Below are positions 8,088 to 18,100 of a stretch of DNA of 64,000 nt, in pieces. The DNA is from Botrimarina colliarenosi. GTDB lineage: Bacteria; Planctomycetota; Planctomycetia; Pirellulales; Lacipirellulaceae. The position numbers were made by a program, and so were the translations under genes. The notes under the pieces were generated by a model that worked only from the letters and a program-made list of their open reading frames with translations, searched no databases and had not been told where the DNA came from. Location: contig NZ_SJPR01000001.1 of assembly GCF_007859955.1 (NCBI RefSeq), positions 1-64,000 of the forward strand. Direction: 5' to 3'. The stretch's first letter is position 1; every line of letters begins with the position of its first letter.

Positions 8088-10910
8088 TCAATTCTTGTCG
8101 TCTTTTTTCCGCATCGATGCGGCGACGTCGGCCCGGCGTTCGGCCGGGGTCTTGCCGCCGAAGCGGAGACGCGTCTTCGACACGCCCTCGCGCTCGCTCT
8201 CGCGGCGATGGAAGTAAACGAGGAAGGCCAGCATGATCGGCAGGATCGGCGGCAGGAGCACGGCGCAGAGCTTGTAGAAGTCTTGCACGCCGCGGACCTG
8301 AGCCGCGAGGTCGCGCTCCGTCTGCCGGATCTGCCGGTCACGCTCCGCTTCGAGCTTGGCGATGCGGACGTCACGGCTGCGGCCGAAGAGGATGCTCGCT
8401 TGCTCCATCCGTTGACGCTTTTCAACGGCGGACAAGTCGGGGTTCGACTCGATCTCGCTGATCTTCGCGGTGAACTCTTCTTGCACGCCGGCGATCTGCG
8501 CCTTGGCGTCGTTGATGAATTGCTCGCGTTGCTCGCCGGCGATCTCGCGGTACTCTTCGGTCTGGGCCTCGACCCCCTCGAGGATGCGGTGGCGTCGAGT
8601 CCGCTTGCGGACTTCGAGAAAACGCTCGTCGCCGGCAAGCGAGTCGAGCGTGTTCAGCACGAAAGCGACGTTCTGGAAGTTCCACTGCACGATCGCGTCT
8701 TCTTCTTCGCCCATCTCGCGGATGACGAAGAACGCGTCGCTAAGGCAGTCGATGTCAGAGATGACGACGGCGTTTAGCGTGACGTCTTCCTTCTTCTCGG
8801 CGGCGTCGGCCTCGTCCGTCTCGTCGTCGGCCTGCTTATCGAGCTCGTCGAGCGACAGCTGCTCGCGGTCGTCGGCCACGCCGCTGACACGGGCGGCCAT
8901 GATGTAGCTGTCGCCGGTCGGCACCTGGCGGAGGCCGATCGCCTGCTGGGCCTGGCGGAGATCGCTCTGCGGGACGTAGCCGGTGAGAGCGCCGGTCACC
9001 GCTAGCGGCGTGAACTCGAGTTTCGAGCCGTCGCTCTGCTCGACGGAGCCGGGGTAGAAGAATAAGAGCTGCTGCAAGCCTGAGACGATATTGTCATCGG
9101 GATTGAAAGGCTGTGTGGCGCCCGGCTCACCGGCGTCAACAAATACCCAGAGGTCGTCGATCGCACCGGGTCCAGTGCCTGCACGTGGGTAGGGATTGAA
9201 CTGCTGATAAACGACCTCGTCGCCGGGCACTTTAACGCCCAACAGCTTCCAGAGCTGGGTGATGTCCCCCTTGGGGGCGCCGGGCTGACCGCCGCCGAAC
9301 ATGCCCATCATGCCGCCCCCTTGCGGCGGGTTGGGCTCGGACGTGCCGACCACGTCTTGCCAGAGCCGCGGCGCGGGGTCTTCGAAGACCGCCGTCGGTT
9401 GGCCGCCACGGACACAGTCCACAAAGTTATCGAGCTCCGCCGGTCCGAGCGAAGAAGGCTGTACCGCCAGGAGGACGTCGAACTTCTCGGTGATCGGGCT
9501 GGCCGGATTGACCTCCACCACGTCGTACTGCTTCTCAAGCTCTTCGATGATCCGCGCCTTGGGGATCGGCCCTTGCATCGTGAAGCCGCCGTTGAGGTTG
9601 GCGGCCGTCTTCAACACCCCGAGCCGCTGACGCTTCTTCTGCGCGACGGTTGTGATCGAGCGGACCACCTCGTACTCGGCGGGGACGCCCTTGTCGATAA
9701 AGGGGATCACCACCTTGTCGAGCCCGCACGTGAACGCGGCGCCGAGGAAGATCTCTTGCTGGGTGCGCGCGCCCCGGTCCTTGGTGGCGACGCTGCGGGC
9801 CTCGATGCCGAACCGTTTCTCGGCGAGCGTGGCGTCTTCGCTGAAGTTTTCGATCTCGTGCTTCGTGACGCGGATCTTGCCGCCGGACAGCGAGCTCAGC
9901 TCGCTCAGCGTCGAGACGAGGTCACGCTTTTGAGCGGCGTACTCGGCCGGCACCTGGGGGCTGATGTAAGCGTCGACCTGGATCTGCGGGACGTCGTCGT
10001 CGGCCGCTAGGTCGCGGACCAGTTCGCGGGTCTTCTGCGACAGCGAGTTGAGACTCTCGCTCGTCATGTCGAGCCGGGCGTCGTTGTTCGAGAGGAAGAC
10101 GTTGAGCGCCCCGACGACCACCAACAGGCAGATCGTCCTGAGAAGGTAGTGGCCCCCCTTCGATTCGCCGTCCTCGCGGCCCGCCCAGTGGCGCTTGCTG
10201 ATGAGCACCATGCAGACGTAGAGCATCACCGCGGCGATGCTGAGGAAGTAGACAACGCTCGACAGGCTGACGACGCCCCGTTCGAAGTCGGCGAACTGCT
10301 CTGAGACGCTCCACTGACGGACCGTCTGGGCGAGGGCCTGGTTCTTGACGATCAGGTCGGCGGCCCCAAACAACGCCAGCGGGGCGTTGAGCAGGGCGCC
10401 GAGGATGAAGCCGACCGTTAGGTTGCTGGTGAAGAACGACGCGACCATGCCGACGGCCAGCATCGCCACGCCGACAAACCAGTACCCGAGGTACGAGCCG
10501 AGGAAGAGGCCCATGTCGGGGTAGCCGAGGCCCCAGCGGAACACGAGGAACACGCTGAAGAGCGAGAACAACAGCGCCACGGTGAAGATCGCGACGCCCG
10601 CCTTGAACTTGCCTATGACGACGTCAAAGTCGGTCGCCGGCATCGTGAGCAGCAGCTCGTCGGTCCCCTGGCGCCGTTCCTCGGCCCAGACGCTCATCGT
10701 GATGGCGGGGATGAACGCCAGCAGGATGAAGGGCATCCACCGCGACAGCTGGTCGAGGTTCGCCAGGTTGTTGCTAAAGAACTCCGGCGGCCAAAAGGCG
10801 GCGAGGCTCGTCAGCATCACGAAGACGCAGATGAAGACGTAACCCGTGGGGTTCGAGAAGTAGCTGACGAAGTCGCGACGGAAGATCGCGTGCAGGACGG
10901 TCCAGTTCAT
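8088..10910 (-). CDS. Fused GldF-type ABC-2 permease and GldG auxiliary protein
   Basis: The product is 940 residues. Residues 1-260 form an ABC-2 permease with about six membrane segments (DFVSYFSNPTGYVFICVFVM, WMPFILLAFIPAITMSVWAE, EERRQGTDELLLTMP). Then comes a short hydrophobic segment (TICLLVVVGALNVFLSNN) and a GldG-type periplasmic region (LAADDDVPQIQVDAYISPQV; LAVTGALTGYV). A coiled-coil stretch near 800-880 precedes a C-terminal membrane helix (LLPPILPIMLAFLVYF) and a basic tail. In Bacteroidetes gldF and gldG are separate genes; here both are in one polypeptide. It should form a transporter with the GldA ATPase upstream. Nothing in the window indicates gliding, so an export or envelope role is more likely. 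Confidence 0.85.
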   Translation of the reverse strand: MNWTVLHAIFRRDFVSYFSNPTGYVFICVFVMLTSLAAFWPPEFFSNNLANLDQLSRWMPFILLAFIPAITMSVWAEERRQGTDELLLTMPATDFDVVIGKFKAGVAIFTVALLFSLFSVFLVFRWGLGYPDMGLFLGSYLGYWFVGVAMLAVGMVASFFTSNLTVGFILGALLNAPLALFGAADLIVKNQALAQTVRQWSVSEQFADFERGVVSLSSVVYFLSIAAVMLYVCMVLISKRHWAGREDGESKGGHYLLRTICLLVVVGALNVFLSNNDARLDMTSESLNSLSQKTRELVRDLAADDDVPQIQVDAYISPQVPAEYAAQKRDLVSTLSELSSLSGGKIRVTKHEIENFSEDATLAEKRFGIEARSVATKDRGARTQQEIFLGAAFTCGLDKVVIPFIDKGVPAEYEVVRSITTVAQKKRQRLGVLKTAANLNGGFTMQGPIPKARIIEELEKQYDVVEVNPASPITEKFDVLLAVQPSSLGPAELDNFVDCVRGGQPTAVFEDPAPRLWQDVVGTSEPNPPQGGGMMGMFGGGQPGAPKGDITQLWKLLGVKVPGDEVVYQQFNPYPRAGTGPGAIDDLWVFVDAGEPGATQPFNPDDNIVSGLQQLLFFYPGSVEQSDGSKLEFTPLAVTGALTGYVPQSDLRQAQQAIGLRQVPTGDSYIMAARVSGVADDREQLSLDELDKQADDETDEADAAEKKEDVTLNAVVISDIDCLSDAFFVIREMGEEEDAIVQWNFQNVAFVLNTLDSLAGDERFLEVRKRTRRHRILEGVEAQTEEYREIAGEQREQFINDAKAQIAGVQEEFTAKISEIESNPDLSAVEKRQRMEQASILFGRSRDVRIAKLEAERDRQIRQTERDLAAQVRGVQDFYKLCAVLLPPILPIMLAFLVYFHRRESEREGVSKTRLRFGGKTPAERRADVAASMRKKDDKN

Positions 10911-11131
10911 GGGGGATCGTTCTTGCCGATGCGTTAAGGAAGGGAGATGTGGGGAGGGGGGGAGATAAGGGGATGGCTATTCGAGGGACGCGGTCAATCG
11001 GTCGTCGTCAAAACATCCACTTCAAAGTTATGGTGGGGAATTCGGAGTCATGCTGGAGGGCATTCGCAGTCGCTTGCGATCCCCTTTTCTCCGATTCATC
11101 CCCCTCATCTCCCTTCAAAGCGTTTCTGTCC

Positions 11132-11896
11132 TCAAGCACTCTCCACCGCCCCGGTGAGTTCGTGGAACTTCGCGTCGAGCGCCGCGGGGTCGCTGCCGAG
11201 TTCGGCTGGTAGGCCGTCGAAGACGACGCGGCCTTCATTGATGAAGACGACGCGGTTACACATCGCCTCCACCTCTTGCAGGATGTGCGTGCTGAGGAGG
11301 ACGGTCTTCGTTTCGCCCAGCTCGCGGATCAGCTTGCGGACTTCGCGGATCTGATTGGGGTCGAGGCCGGCGGTCGGCTCGTCGAGGATGAGCACGTCGG
11401 GCTCGTGGAGCAGCACCTGCGCCATGCCAACACGTTGGCGATAACCCTTCGAGAGCTTTCCGATTGGCTTGCCGATGACCGTTTCGAGCCGGCATTGGTC
11501 GATGACATCCTCCATGCGGTTCTTGAGGCGGCTGGCGGCCATGCCGCGCGCCTGGCCGAAGAACTTCAACAGCGTCCGCGGCGTCATGTCGGGGTAGAGC
11601 GGGCCGTTTTCAGGCAGGTATCCCAGCCGCTTCGAGGCCTCGATCCGGTCGGTCGACGTGTTGTAGCCGGCGATCTTCGCCACGCCTGACGACGGGGAGA
11701 GGTACCCCGTCAGGAGCTTCATCGTCGTGCTCTTGCCGGCGCCGTTGGGGCCCAGGAAGGCGGCGACCTCTCCTTGGCGGATGGCGAAGGTCACGTCGCG
11801 TGTGGCCGCGAAGTCGCCGTAGAACTTCGAGAGGCCTTCCGCTTCAATCATCGGCGCCGCTACGGGGGCGTCGCCAGCGGGCTGGGGCATGCTCAT
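11132..11896 (-). CDS. ABC transporter ATP-binding protein, GldA-like
   Basis: The product is 254 residues with a complete nucleotide-binding domain: Walker A GPNGAGKST (about 50), the ABC signature LSKGYRQRVGMAQ (about 140), Walker B VLILDEPTAGLDP and the switch His in LLSTHILQE. The sequence is of the ABC-2/GldA type that energises ABC-2 permeases. It is the first gene of the minus-strand set 11896-6198. The 221-bp gap before the permease gene holds no recognised element, so the permease may also have its own promoter. Confidence 0.9.
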   Translation of the reverse strand: MSMPQPAGDAPVAAPMIEAEGLSKFYGDFAATRDVTFAIRQGEVAAFLGPNGAGKSTTMKLLTGYLSPSSGVAKIAGYNTSTDRIEASKRLGYLPENGPLYPDMTPRTLLKFFGQARGMAASRLKNRMEDVIDQCRLETVIGKPIGKLSKGYRQRVGMAQVLLHEPDVLILDEPTAGLDPNQIREVRKLIRELGETKTVLLSTHILQEVEAMCNRVVFINEGRVVFDGLPAELGSDPAALDAKFHELTGAVESA

Positions 11897-12092
11897 GGGG
11901 AGGTTCTTGACCGTTTCTAGTCGCGTCAGAAAGCGTGTAATAAGTTCCTAAGGCTAAACCGCTACGCCGTGCGCTGTCTATCCCGTGGCCGCGGTGTCGG
12001 CGGATTCATCACCTCTTGCGCCGCCTACGCTGGCGCGTCGGCGACAGTTCGCCCCGCGGACGGTTTTTCGCAAATTGTCACTAGCGGGCTGC

Positions 12093-12128
12093 GCTTTACG
12101 CAGGGATCCGGCTTTACGCAGGGACCCG
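12093..12128. repeat. 18-bp tandem duplication
   Basis: GCTTTACGCAGGGATCCG (12093-12110) is followed at once by GCTTTACGCAGGGACCCG (12111-12128), one mismatch. It lies downstream of nadB and upstream of the GldA gene. A second small tandem repeat, CCTAAGCCGCGGGC, follows at about 12154 and 12169; the right-hand copy contains the nadB stop codon, so the last nadB codons have been duplicated. Probably replication slippage. Confidence 0.7.
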
Positions 12129-12170
12129 CCGATGACATGCCCCACGACGCTCCCCTAAGCCGCGGGCACC

Positions 12171-13868
12171 CTAAGCCGCGGGCGCCGGTGGAGCGTCGAG
12201 CAGGGGGGTCAGCTCGATCTGTGGCCCGGTAGCGGCGCGGCGCACCGTGACCCGCCGCCGCCATTCGGCGTCCTTCGGCTGGGGGAAATCGTTTCGCAGG
12301 TGGACGCCGCGTGATTCCTCCCGCTTGGTCGCCGAGCGGATCATGAGTTCCGCGACTTGCAAGAGATTCTGTAGCTCCCAGCCGTCCGGCGTCGTGAGTT
12401 GCCGCGTCAGCACGTACCGCCGCCACGACTGAATGCTCTCGGCCGCCTCGGCCAGGCCATCCGCCTCACGCCACACGCCAGCCCGCAACCACATCAGGCT
12501 TTTCAGCGAGTTGCGGATATCGGCCAGGTCGAGACGCTCTTTGCTCTTCGGCGCCGCTTCATTGACAAGCGGGATTGCGCGGAACGTATCGGCCTCCTCC
12601 AAGGCGGCCGCGGCAGCGCCCTGGCCGGCCCGGTGGCCGTAGACGAGTCCCTCCAGCAAGCTGTTCGACGCCAATCGGTTGGCGCCGTGGAGGCCGCTCG
12701 AGGTCGCCTCGCCGGCGGCCCACAAGCGGGGCAGGGTGGTCGCCGCGTGTTCATCGACTCGGACGCCGCCAATCAAGTAATGCGCGCCGGGACGCACGGG
12801 GATCGGGTCGGTGGCGATATCGATGCCGAACTCCAGGCAGCTCTTCGCGATCCCGGGGAACCGCGCGCGGACGTGTTCGGCGTCGAGGTGTCGCAGGTCG
12901 AGAAAGACGCTCGGCCGCCGGGTCTTCTCCATCTGATGGACGATCGCCCGGCTGACGATGTCCCGCGGCGCCAGCTCGGCGCGCTCGTCGTACTCCGGCA
13001 TGAAGCGATGGCCGTCGGCGTCGATGAGCCACGCCCCCTCGCCGCGCATCGCCTCGGTGATCAGGCTGCGGCTCGATCCGGCGATGTAGAGCACGGTCGG
13101 GTGGAACTGCATGAACTCCATGTCGGCCAACTCGGCGCCGGCCCGGTAGGCGATGGCGTGGCCGTCGCCGGTCGCCACGGCGGGGTTGGTCGTCTCGCGA
13201 AACACCTGTCCGGCGCCGCCGGTGGCGAGGATCGTCTGTTTGGCCCAGACGAACGTCTTGCCGTGCGTGGGGCTCCAGACCAGCGCGCCGCGGCACTCGG
13301 ACTCGCCGGTCAATTCGGACGGGGTTGTCAGCAAGTCGATCGTGAAGGTGTTTTCCCACACCTGAGCGCGGAGCGTCTCGCGGGCGTGCACCCACATCGC
13401 CCGCATGATCTCGCGGCCGGTGGCGTCCCCCAGGGCGTGAGCGATGCGGTTGTGGCTGTGGCCCCCTTCGCGTCCGAGGAGGAGCTCGCCGTCGTCGCTG
13501 AGGTCGAACTGGGCGCCCCAAGCCATCAGCTCGCGGATGTGGGCCGGGGCCTCGCGCACGACCAGATCGACCACGTCCGGGTCGCAAAGGTTGGCGCCCG
13601 CCACCAGCGTGTCGCGGACGTGGTTCGCGAAGTTGTCCTCGGGGTCGAGGACCCCTGCGATCCCGCCTTGGGCGTAGGTGCTGTTCGATTCGCGGCGGTG
13701 GTCCTTGGTGACGATCAGGACACTGAGCCGCGGGTCGCACGCCATCGCAGCCCGCAGCCCGGCGATCCCTCCGCCAACGATCAGCACGTCGACAAAATGG
13801 TGCGGGATCCGTTTCGGATGAAACGGGGCCAGGTAGCGGGGATTAGCCGATTCGGCGGGGTCGGGCAT
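12171..13868 (-). CDS. nadB: L-aspartate oxidase
   Basis: The product is 565 residues. The enzyme oxidises L-aspartate to iminoaspartate in the cytoplasm, the first step of de novo NAD synthesis, with NadA acting next. Visible motifs are the FAD Rossmann start VDVLIVGGGIAGLRAA, the SNSTYAQGGIAG block, FMQFHPTVLY, and the C-terminal EATSSGLHGANRLASNSLLE. These separate NadB/SdhA flavoproteins from other oxidases; the length and lack of an SdhB neighbour favour NadB. The ATG at 13868 is preferred over the longer open frame to 13943 because conservation begins with PRYLAPFHPK. No nadA or nadC lies nearby. No SD is seen. Confidence 0.9.
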   Translation of the reverse strand: MPDPAESANPRYLAPFHPKRIPHHFVDVLIVGGGIAGLRAAMACDPRLSVLIVTKDHRRESNSTYAQGGIAGVLDPEDNFANHVRDTLVAGANLCDPDVVDLVVREAPAHIRELMAWGAQFDLSDDGELLLGREGGHSHNRIAHALGDATGREIMRAMWVHARETLRAQVWENTFTIDLLTTPSELTGESECRGALVWSPTHGKTFVWAKQTILATGGAGQVFRETTNPAVATGDGHAIAYRAGAELADMEFMQFHPTVLYIAGSSRSLITEAMRGEGAWLIDADGHRFMPEYDERAELAPRDIVSRAIVHQMEKTRRPSVFLDLRHLDAEHVRARFPGIAKSCLEFGIDIATDPIPVRPGAHYLIGGVRVDEHAATTLPRLWAAGEATSSGLHGANRLASNSLLEGLVYGHRAGQGAAAAALEEADTFRAIPLVNEAAPKSKERLDLADIRNSLKSLMWLRAGVWREADGLAEAAESIQSWRRYVLTRQLTTPDGWELQNLLQVAELMIRSATKREESRGVHLRNDFPQPKDAEWRRRVTVRRAATGPQIELTPLLDAPPAPAA

Positions 13869-13935
13869 TGGGAGAAGTATTTGATTGACGTCGCTGGGCA
13901 AGAAAACTGCAAATACAGCCCCAGAACCGATTCTA

Positions 13936-13963
13936 TTGACCATTTGACCTCGCCAACTACAGT
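13936..13963 (+). promoter_or_regulatory. Possible sigma70-type promoter for the SGNH-dockerin gene
   Basis: TTGACC (13936-13941), a 16-bp spacer and TACAGT (13958-13963) lie about 45 bp before the ATG at 14007. The -35 box is one base from consensus and the -10 box is moderate. The local sequence is AT-richer than its surroundings. Confidence 0.3.
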
Positions 13964-14006
13964 AAGCGGAGGTATTTCTGCCGTATTAGTCAAGCGAAGG
14001 TCGAGG

Positions 14007-15107
14007 ATGTCGCGAGCTAGTGCACCGAGTTCATCTGCTTGGCTGGTGGGGGTAGTCTCCTTTCTCGTGCTTCACTGCATAAGCCCTGCCGCGGCGGACA
14101 CTCTGCGGGTTTACCGGATCGGCAACAGTTTTACATGGGACAGCCATCCCCCTACGATCGACTCGTCTTCTCTTGAGACGCCCGTCAACGTCCACAGTGG
14201 CTATCACCTACGATGGGGGGTGACCCTTGGCTCGATTGCCGCAGTCTCAAGCGCCGATCTAGCATCGTCGGAAGGGGTTTGGAGCGACGCTTTGAGTAAC
14301 GAGCAGTGGGACGTCGTAATCGCACAGCCTTTTCGTTCTGGTTCATCCAACTTAGCGTCCGACGTTACTGCGGTTCAGGCTTTTAGCGCAGCCCTCGACA
14401 CGAACCCACTAAACTCGTCCACGCGTTGGGCGTTGTACCAATCGTGGCCATTTAAAAAGGCTACCTACACCGTCGATGACGAGTGGGATGCTTGGTTTGA
14501 TCCCACCGATGGATTGACACGGCACCGGCAGGCTTACTACAAGGCGTTGCAAGGGGAGTTAGCCCAGGTCGGCGTTGCAGCGGATATTATCCCGAACGCC
14601 GACGTGCTTCATTACGTCATAGATAACCCCGATAAATTTGACGCCTTCAGCCAACTCGGCGATCTTTATCGCGATGATATACATATGTCGAAACTCGGCA
14701 GTTTCATTGTTGGCTCAACCCTCCTTACGTATTTGAATAACGCGGACTTAACGGGAATCAACGTAAGGGACTATGGGGCCGGGTTGGACCAGCATGAAAA
14801 AGACCAATTTCTAAGCGCAATTTGGCGGATCGTTGCGACGTCACAACGGCTAGGCGACTTGAATGGTGATGGTTTCGTCTCCTCCGCTGACCACCTTGCT
14901 TGGTCAGCGGCCTACGGAACAAAGGAAGCGGGCGTCGACGCCAATCTCGACGGCGTGGTCAACGCCGCCGACTACACGATCTGGCGCGACGCCGCCGCTC
15001 GGACGGCCTCGCTCTCGGTTCCGGAACCGACCGGGTTCTTGATCGGTCTGGCGCCGGTTGGCGGGCTATTTTTCCGCCGCGTCGCCCGCCGCGTTCACGC
15101 TGCGTAG
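14007..15107 (+). CDS. Secreted SGNH-hydrolase-like protein with dockerin repeat and PEP-CTERM tail
   Basis: The product is 366 residues, starting at the ATG at 14007, which precedes a clear signal peptide (LVGVVSFLVLHCISPAAA). The mature start VYRIGNSFTWDSH carries the GNSxT form of the SGNH nucleophile block (Ser41). DDIHMSKLGS near 223-232 gives the DxxH block (D223, H226), so an esterase-like catalytic pair is present. Two EF-hand loops follow (GDLNGDGFVSSADHLAW and DANLDGVVNAADYTIWRD), then VPEPTGFLIGLAPVGGLFF + RRVARR, a PEP-CTERM-like tail. The hydrolase part (14007 to about 14930) is visibly lower in GC than the tail-encoding part. The last 42 bp overlap the convergent gene. Confidence 0.8.
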   Translation: MSRASAPSSSAWLVGVVSFLVLHCISPAAADTLRVYRIGNSFTWDSHPPTIDSSSLETPVNVHSGYHLRWGVTLGSIAAVSSADLASSEGVWSDALSNEQWDVVIAQPFRSGSSNLASDVTAVQAFSAALDTNPLNSSTRWALYQSWPFKKATYTVDDEWDAWFDPTDGLTRHRQAYYKALQGELAQVGVAADIIPNADVLHYVIDNPDKFDAFSQLGDLYRDDIHMSKLGSFIVGSTLLTYLNNADLTGINVRDYGAGLDQHEKDQFLSAIWRIVATSQRLGDLNGDGFVSSADHLAWSAAYGTKEAGVDANLDGVVNAADYTIWRDAAARTASLSVPEPTGFLIGLAPVGGLFFRRVARRVHAA

Positions 15108-18100
15108 GTACCACTCGACCGGGTCGCGGAGCCGGGGCGGCGTCTTGACGCGCGCCGCGTCGCGGAGGTCGCGAAGCGAGTCGTCCGGCGTCTCTTGCGC
15201 GGCGGTCGGGCCCGCGGGGTTGAGGCCGAGGCTCCGCAGCGCTCGGTCGAGCTCGGCTTCGCCCGTGGCGCCGCGGTCGGTCGCCTTCTGCTGTCGCGAT
15301 TGCCAGCGGTTGACGAACCGGCGCAGGTCGTCCTCGGTCCAGCCCAGCTTGTCGAGCAGGCGGCGATCGACTTCCTTCTTACGCAGTTGCTCCTCGAGCC
15401 GCTGCAGCACCAACTCGGTCTGCTCCCGGGCGTAGTCGAGGTTCGCGGCGTCACCGCCCGACTCGGCGCCTTCGCCGGCGGCGTCCGACGTGGCGCCCCG
15501 ATCGGTCAGCTCCATCGGCCCGCCAAGTTCGCCCGACCGGCCGCTGTCCTGCGGGCCTTCGCCCCGCCGGTCGGTGAGTTCGTTGGCGCCGTCGGCGCCC
15601 GGCTTGCCGGCTTCGTTGTCAGAGTTGCTGCGATCGGACGATTGGTCGCCGGCGCCTTCTTGTTGAGAACCTTCGCCCGATTGGTTCGATGTCTGACGGG
15701 GTTTGCGGTCTGATTGGCCCGGCTGTTGTCCGCCCGGCTTCTCGCCGGCGCCTTCCGTGTCGCGCGACGAAGAGCCCTCGCCCGGTTGGTCGCCCGGTTG
15801 GCCACCAGTGGGGGAGTCGGCCGCTTGTTCCCCGCCGGCGCGGCCGGTGGAGTCGCCCGCGCCGCGGTCGGCCGACTGGCCGGCGCCGCGGTCGGCGGCC
15901 TGGCTCTGCCCGGCGCTGCCGGACCCTTCGCGCGGCCCCGATTGTTGATCGCTCGATTCGCCGGGGGGCGTGTCGCCGCCCGATTCACTCGACTGCGAGT
16001 CGGACTGCTGGCCGCTGCGGTCTTGCTCGCCGGCGCCGGGACCGTCCTGCGACCGCTCGGGCTGCGGGCCGCCGGCCCCGTCGCGGGGCTGCGACTCGCC
16101 CTGGTCGGACCCCTCCTGGGCGTCGCCCTGTTGTCCGTCACGACTCTCCGACGCCTCCGCACTGCCCGCCGAGTCATTCGCGGGCTTTCCGTCCCGTTGG
16201 TCGGACGGTTGCCCTTCGGACCCGTCGGGCGTTCCCGAGTTGTCGTCGCCCGAGGGCATCTGCTCTTCGCCGGCGCCGTCGTTCGGTTCGCCGCCCGCCG
16301 GCGGCGTCTGTCCTTCCGTGGGCGACTGGTCTTCAGATGGCGACTGGGCTTCCTTGGGCGACTGGTCGTCGGAGGGAGAGTTGTTTTCGTTGGCGCCTTG
16401 GTTGTCGCTCGGGCCTTGCTGCTTCAGCCAATCGAGCATCCGGTCGAACGCCGAACCGTCGTCGCTGCCGTCGCGGGCGACCGGTTGCGGTTCGCCTCCG
16501 GCGCCGTCGTTCGGTTCGCCGCCCGCCGAGGGCTCGCCCCCTTCGCCGCCGCCCGATTGCGGTGTTTGTTGGGCGCCTTGGCCTTCTCCCTGTTGCGAGC
16601 CGCCGGCGCCGTCTGAGGACGACTCTTCCGCGTCCGACGAGCCATCGCCTTGGGCGCCGCCGCCCGATCCGTCGGACTCTTCCGATTGGTTGGCGTCCCC
16701 TTGCTTGCCGGGACCGGTCAGCCCGCCCGGAGGGGGTGCGCCGTCGTCGCCCGCCTCGCCTTCTTCTTGCTCGCCGCTCGGCTGCGCTTGCTGGCCGTTT
16801 GGCGCTTGCTGGCCGTTTGGCGGGGGTTGGTCGGCCGCGTTGGAAGGCGACTCGCCGGCGCCTTGCTGCGCGTCCGAACCGCCTCCGGCGTTCTCTCCGT
16901 TCTGCGGTTGGCCTTCGCCCGGCTGTTGCTGGTCGGGTTGCTCTTGATCGGGCTGGCCCGCTTGGGGTTGGCCTTCTCGGCCCCCTTGTTCGCCCGGTTG
17001 CTGGTTCGCCGCGTCGTTGGGGCCGACCACGCTGAGCACCTGCCGCTGGCTCACCGCGACGTTGGGCTGGGGCGTGCGGTTGTCGGTCGCCTCGAACCAG
17101 TAGTCGAGCGTGTCGCCGGGCCGCAGGCCGATCGCCTCGGGGACGATCTCCATTTCGCCAACGAATCGACCCCGACCCTCGCCGACCGGTAGGTCTCGTT
17201 CAACGACGCGGCGGCCGGTTGATTCGCCGATGAGCCGAACCTGCCGGAGCGCAAAATCGGGGTCCCGCGCCTCGGCGACGAGCCGCACCCGCTCGTTGAC
17301 CGCCACGTCGAGACGCTTCGCCTCGGGCTCGACGATCGATGTCTCGGGCGGCAGGTCCGCGATCACCTCGATCTGGTACTGCGGTGGGTCGTGGTTCGCT
17401 TGGCCGTCAAGCGACGTGAACCGCAGGACATAGCTTGAAGGGGGAGCCGCCGTCCCACGCCGCGCGAGACTCAGCACGCCGGTCGCCAGGTCGCCGTCGG
17501 CTTTCATGCGGACATCGGGCCGGCCGTCGGCGCCGAGGTCGATCTGCGCCGAATCGATTGGCAGATTGGCTTTGGCGGTGAGCGTGACGCGCGTCCCTTC
17601 GATCGCCCGCAGATCGCCGACCCCCTCGACCTCGCGCGTCGCGTAGCCGGTGTAGGGGGGGTAGTCGTACCGGACCGAGACGGGGGCGATCGTCGGCGCC
17701 GTCAGCACCTCGACGCGGTAGGTCGGCGAGTGGGTGTCGCACGCCTCGAGGCGATAGGTGAGGGCGCCCTGCAGACCGAGGGCCGCCGACGCGCCGCTGC
17801 CGGGCGGGAGGGCGCCGCTAAAGACGCGACCTCCCGTCGACGCCCCCATCGGGACGCGCCGCGAGACGACGCGCTTGTCGTCCGTCGTGTAGACCAGTTC
17901 GACCAACTCGCCGTCCTTGAGCCCCGTGACGTTCGCCGAGACCTCGAGCCGGTCGCCCTGGGCAAGTGTCTGGTCGCCGGGCGTGACGTCGGTGATTCGG
18001 ACGCGGCTCGGCGCGACGATCTGCGACCACGGCGCCAGCACGCGCCCGGCGGACGCGAAGAAGTCCTTCGGCGATGCGACGACGTAGGCGCCGACGACCG

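Noticed and set aside
6573..8777. 734-residue plus-strand open frame antisense to the DUF4340 and GldFG genes
   Set aside because: It is a shadow of GC-rich codon bias; it crosses the boundary of two well-supported minus-strand genes and shows no domain.
12399..14006. Long N-terminal extension of the SGNH-dockerin frame over nadB
   Set aside because: It is antisense to nadB; the signal peptide at the ATG at 14007 marks the real start.
15500..16950. Possible repeat array or CRISPR-like region
   Set aside because: The repetition is codon-level low complexity within one continuous coding frame; no constant repeat with unique spacers.
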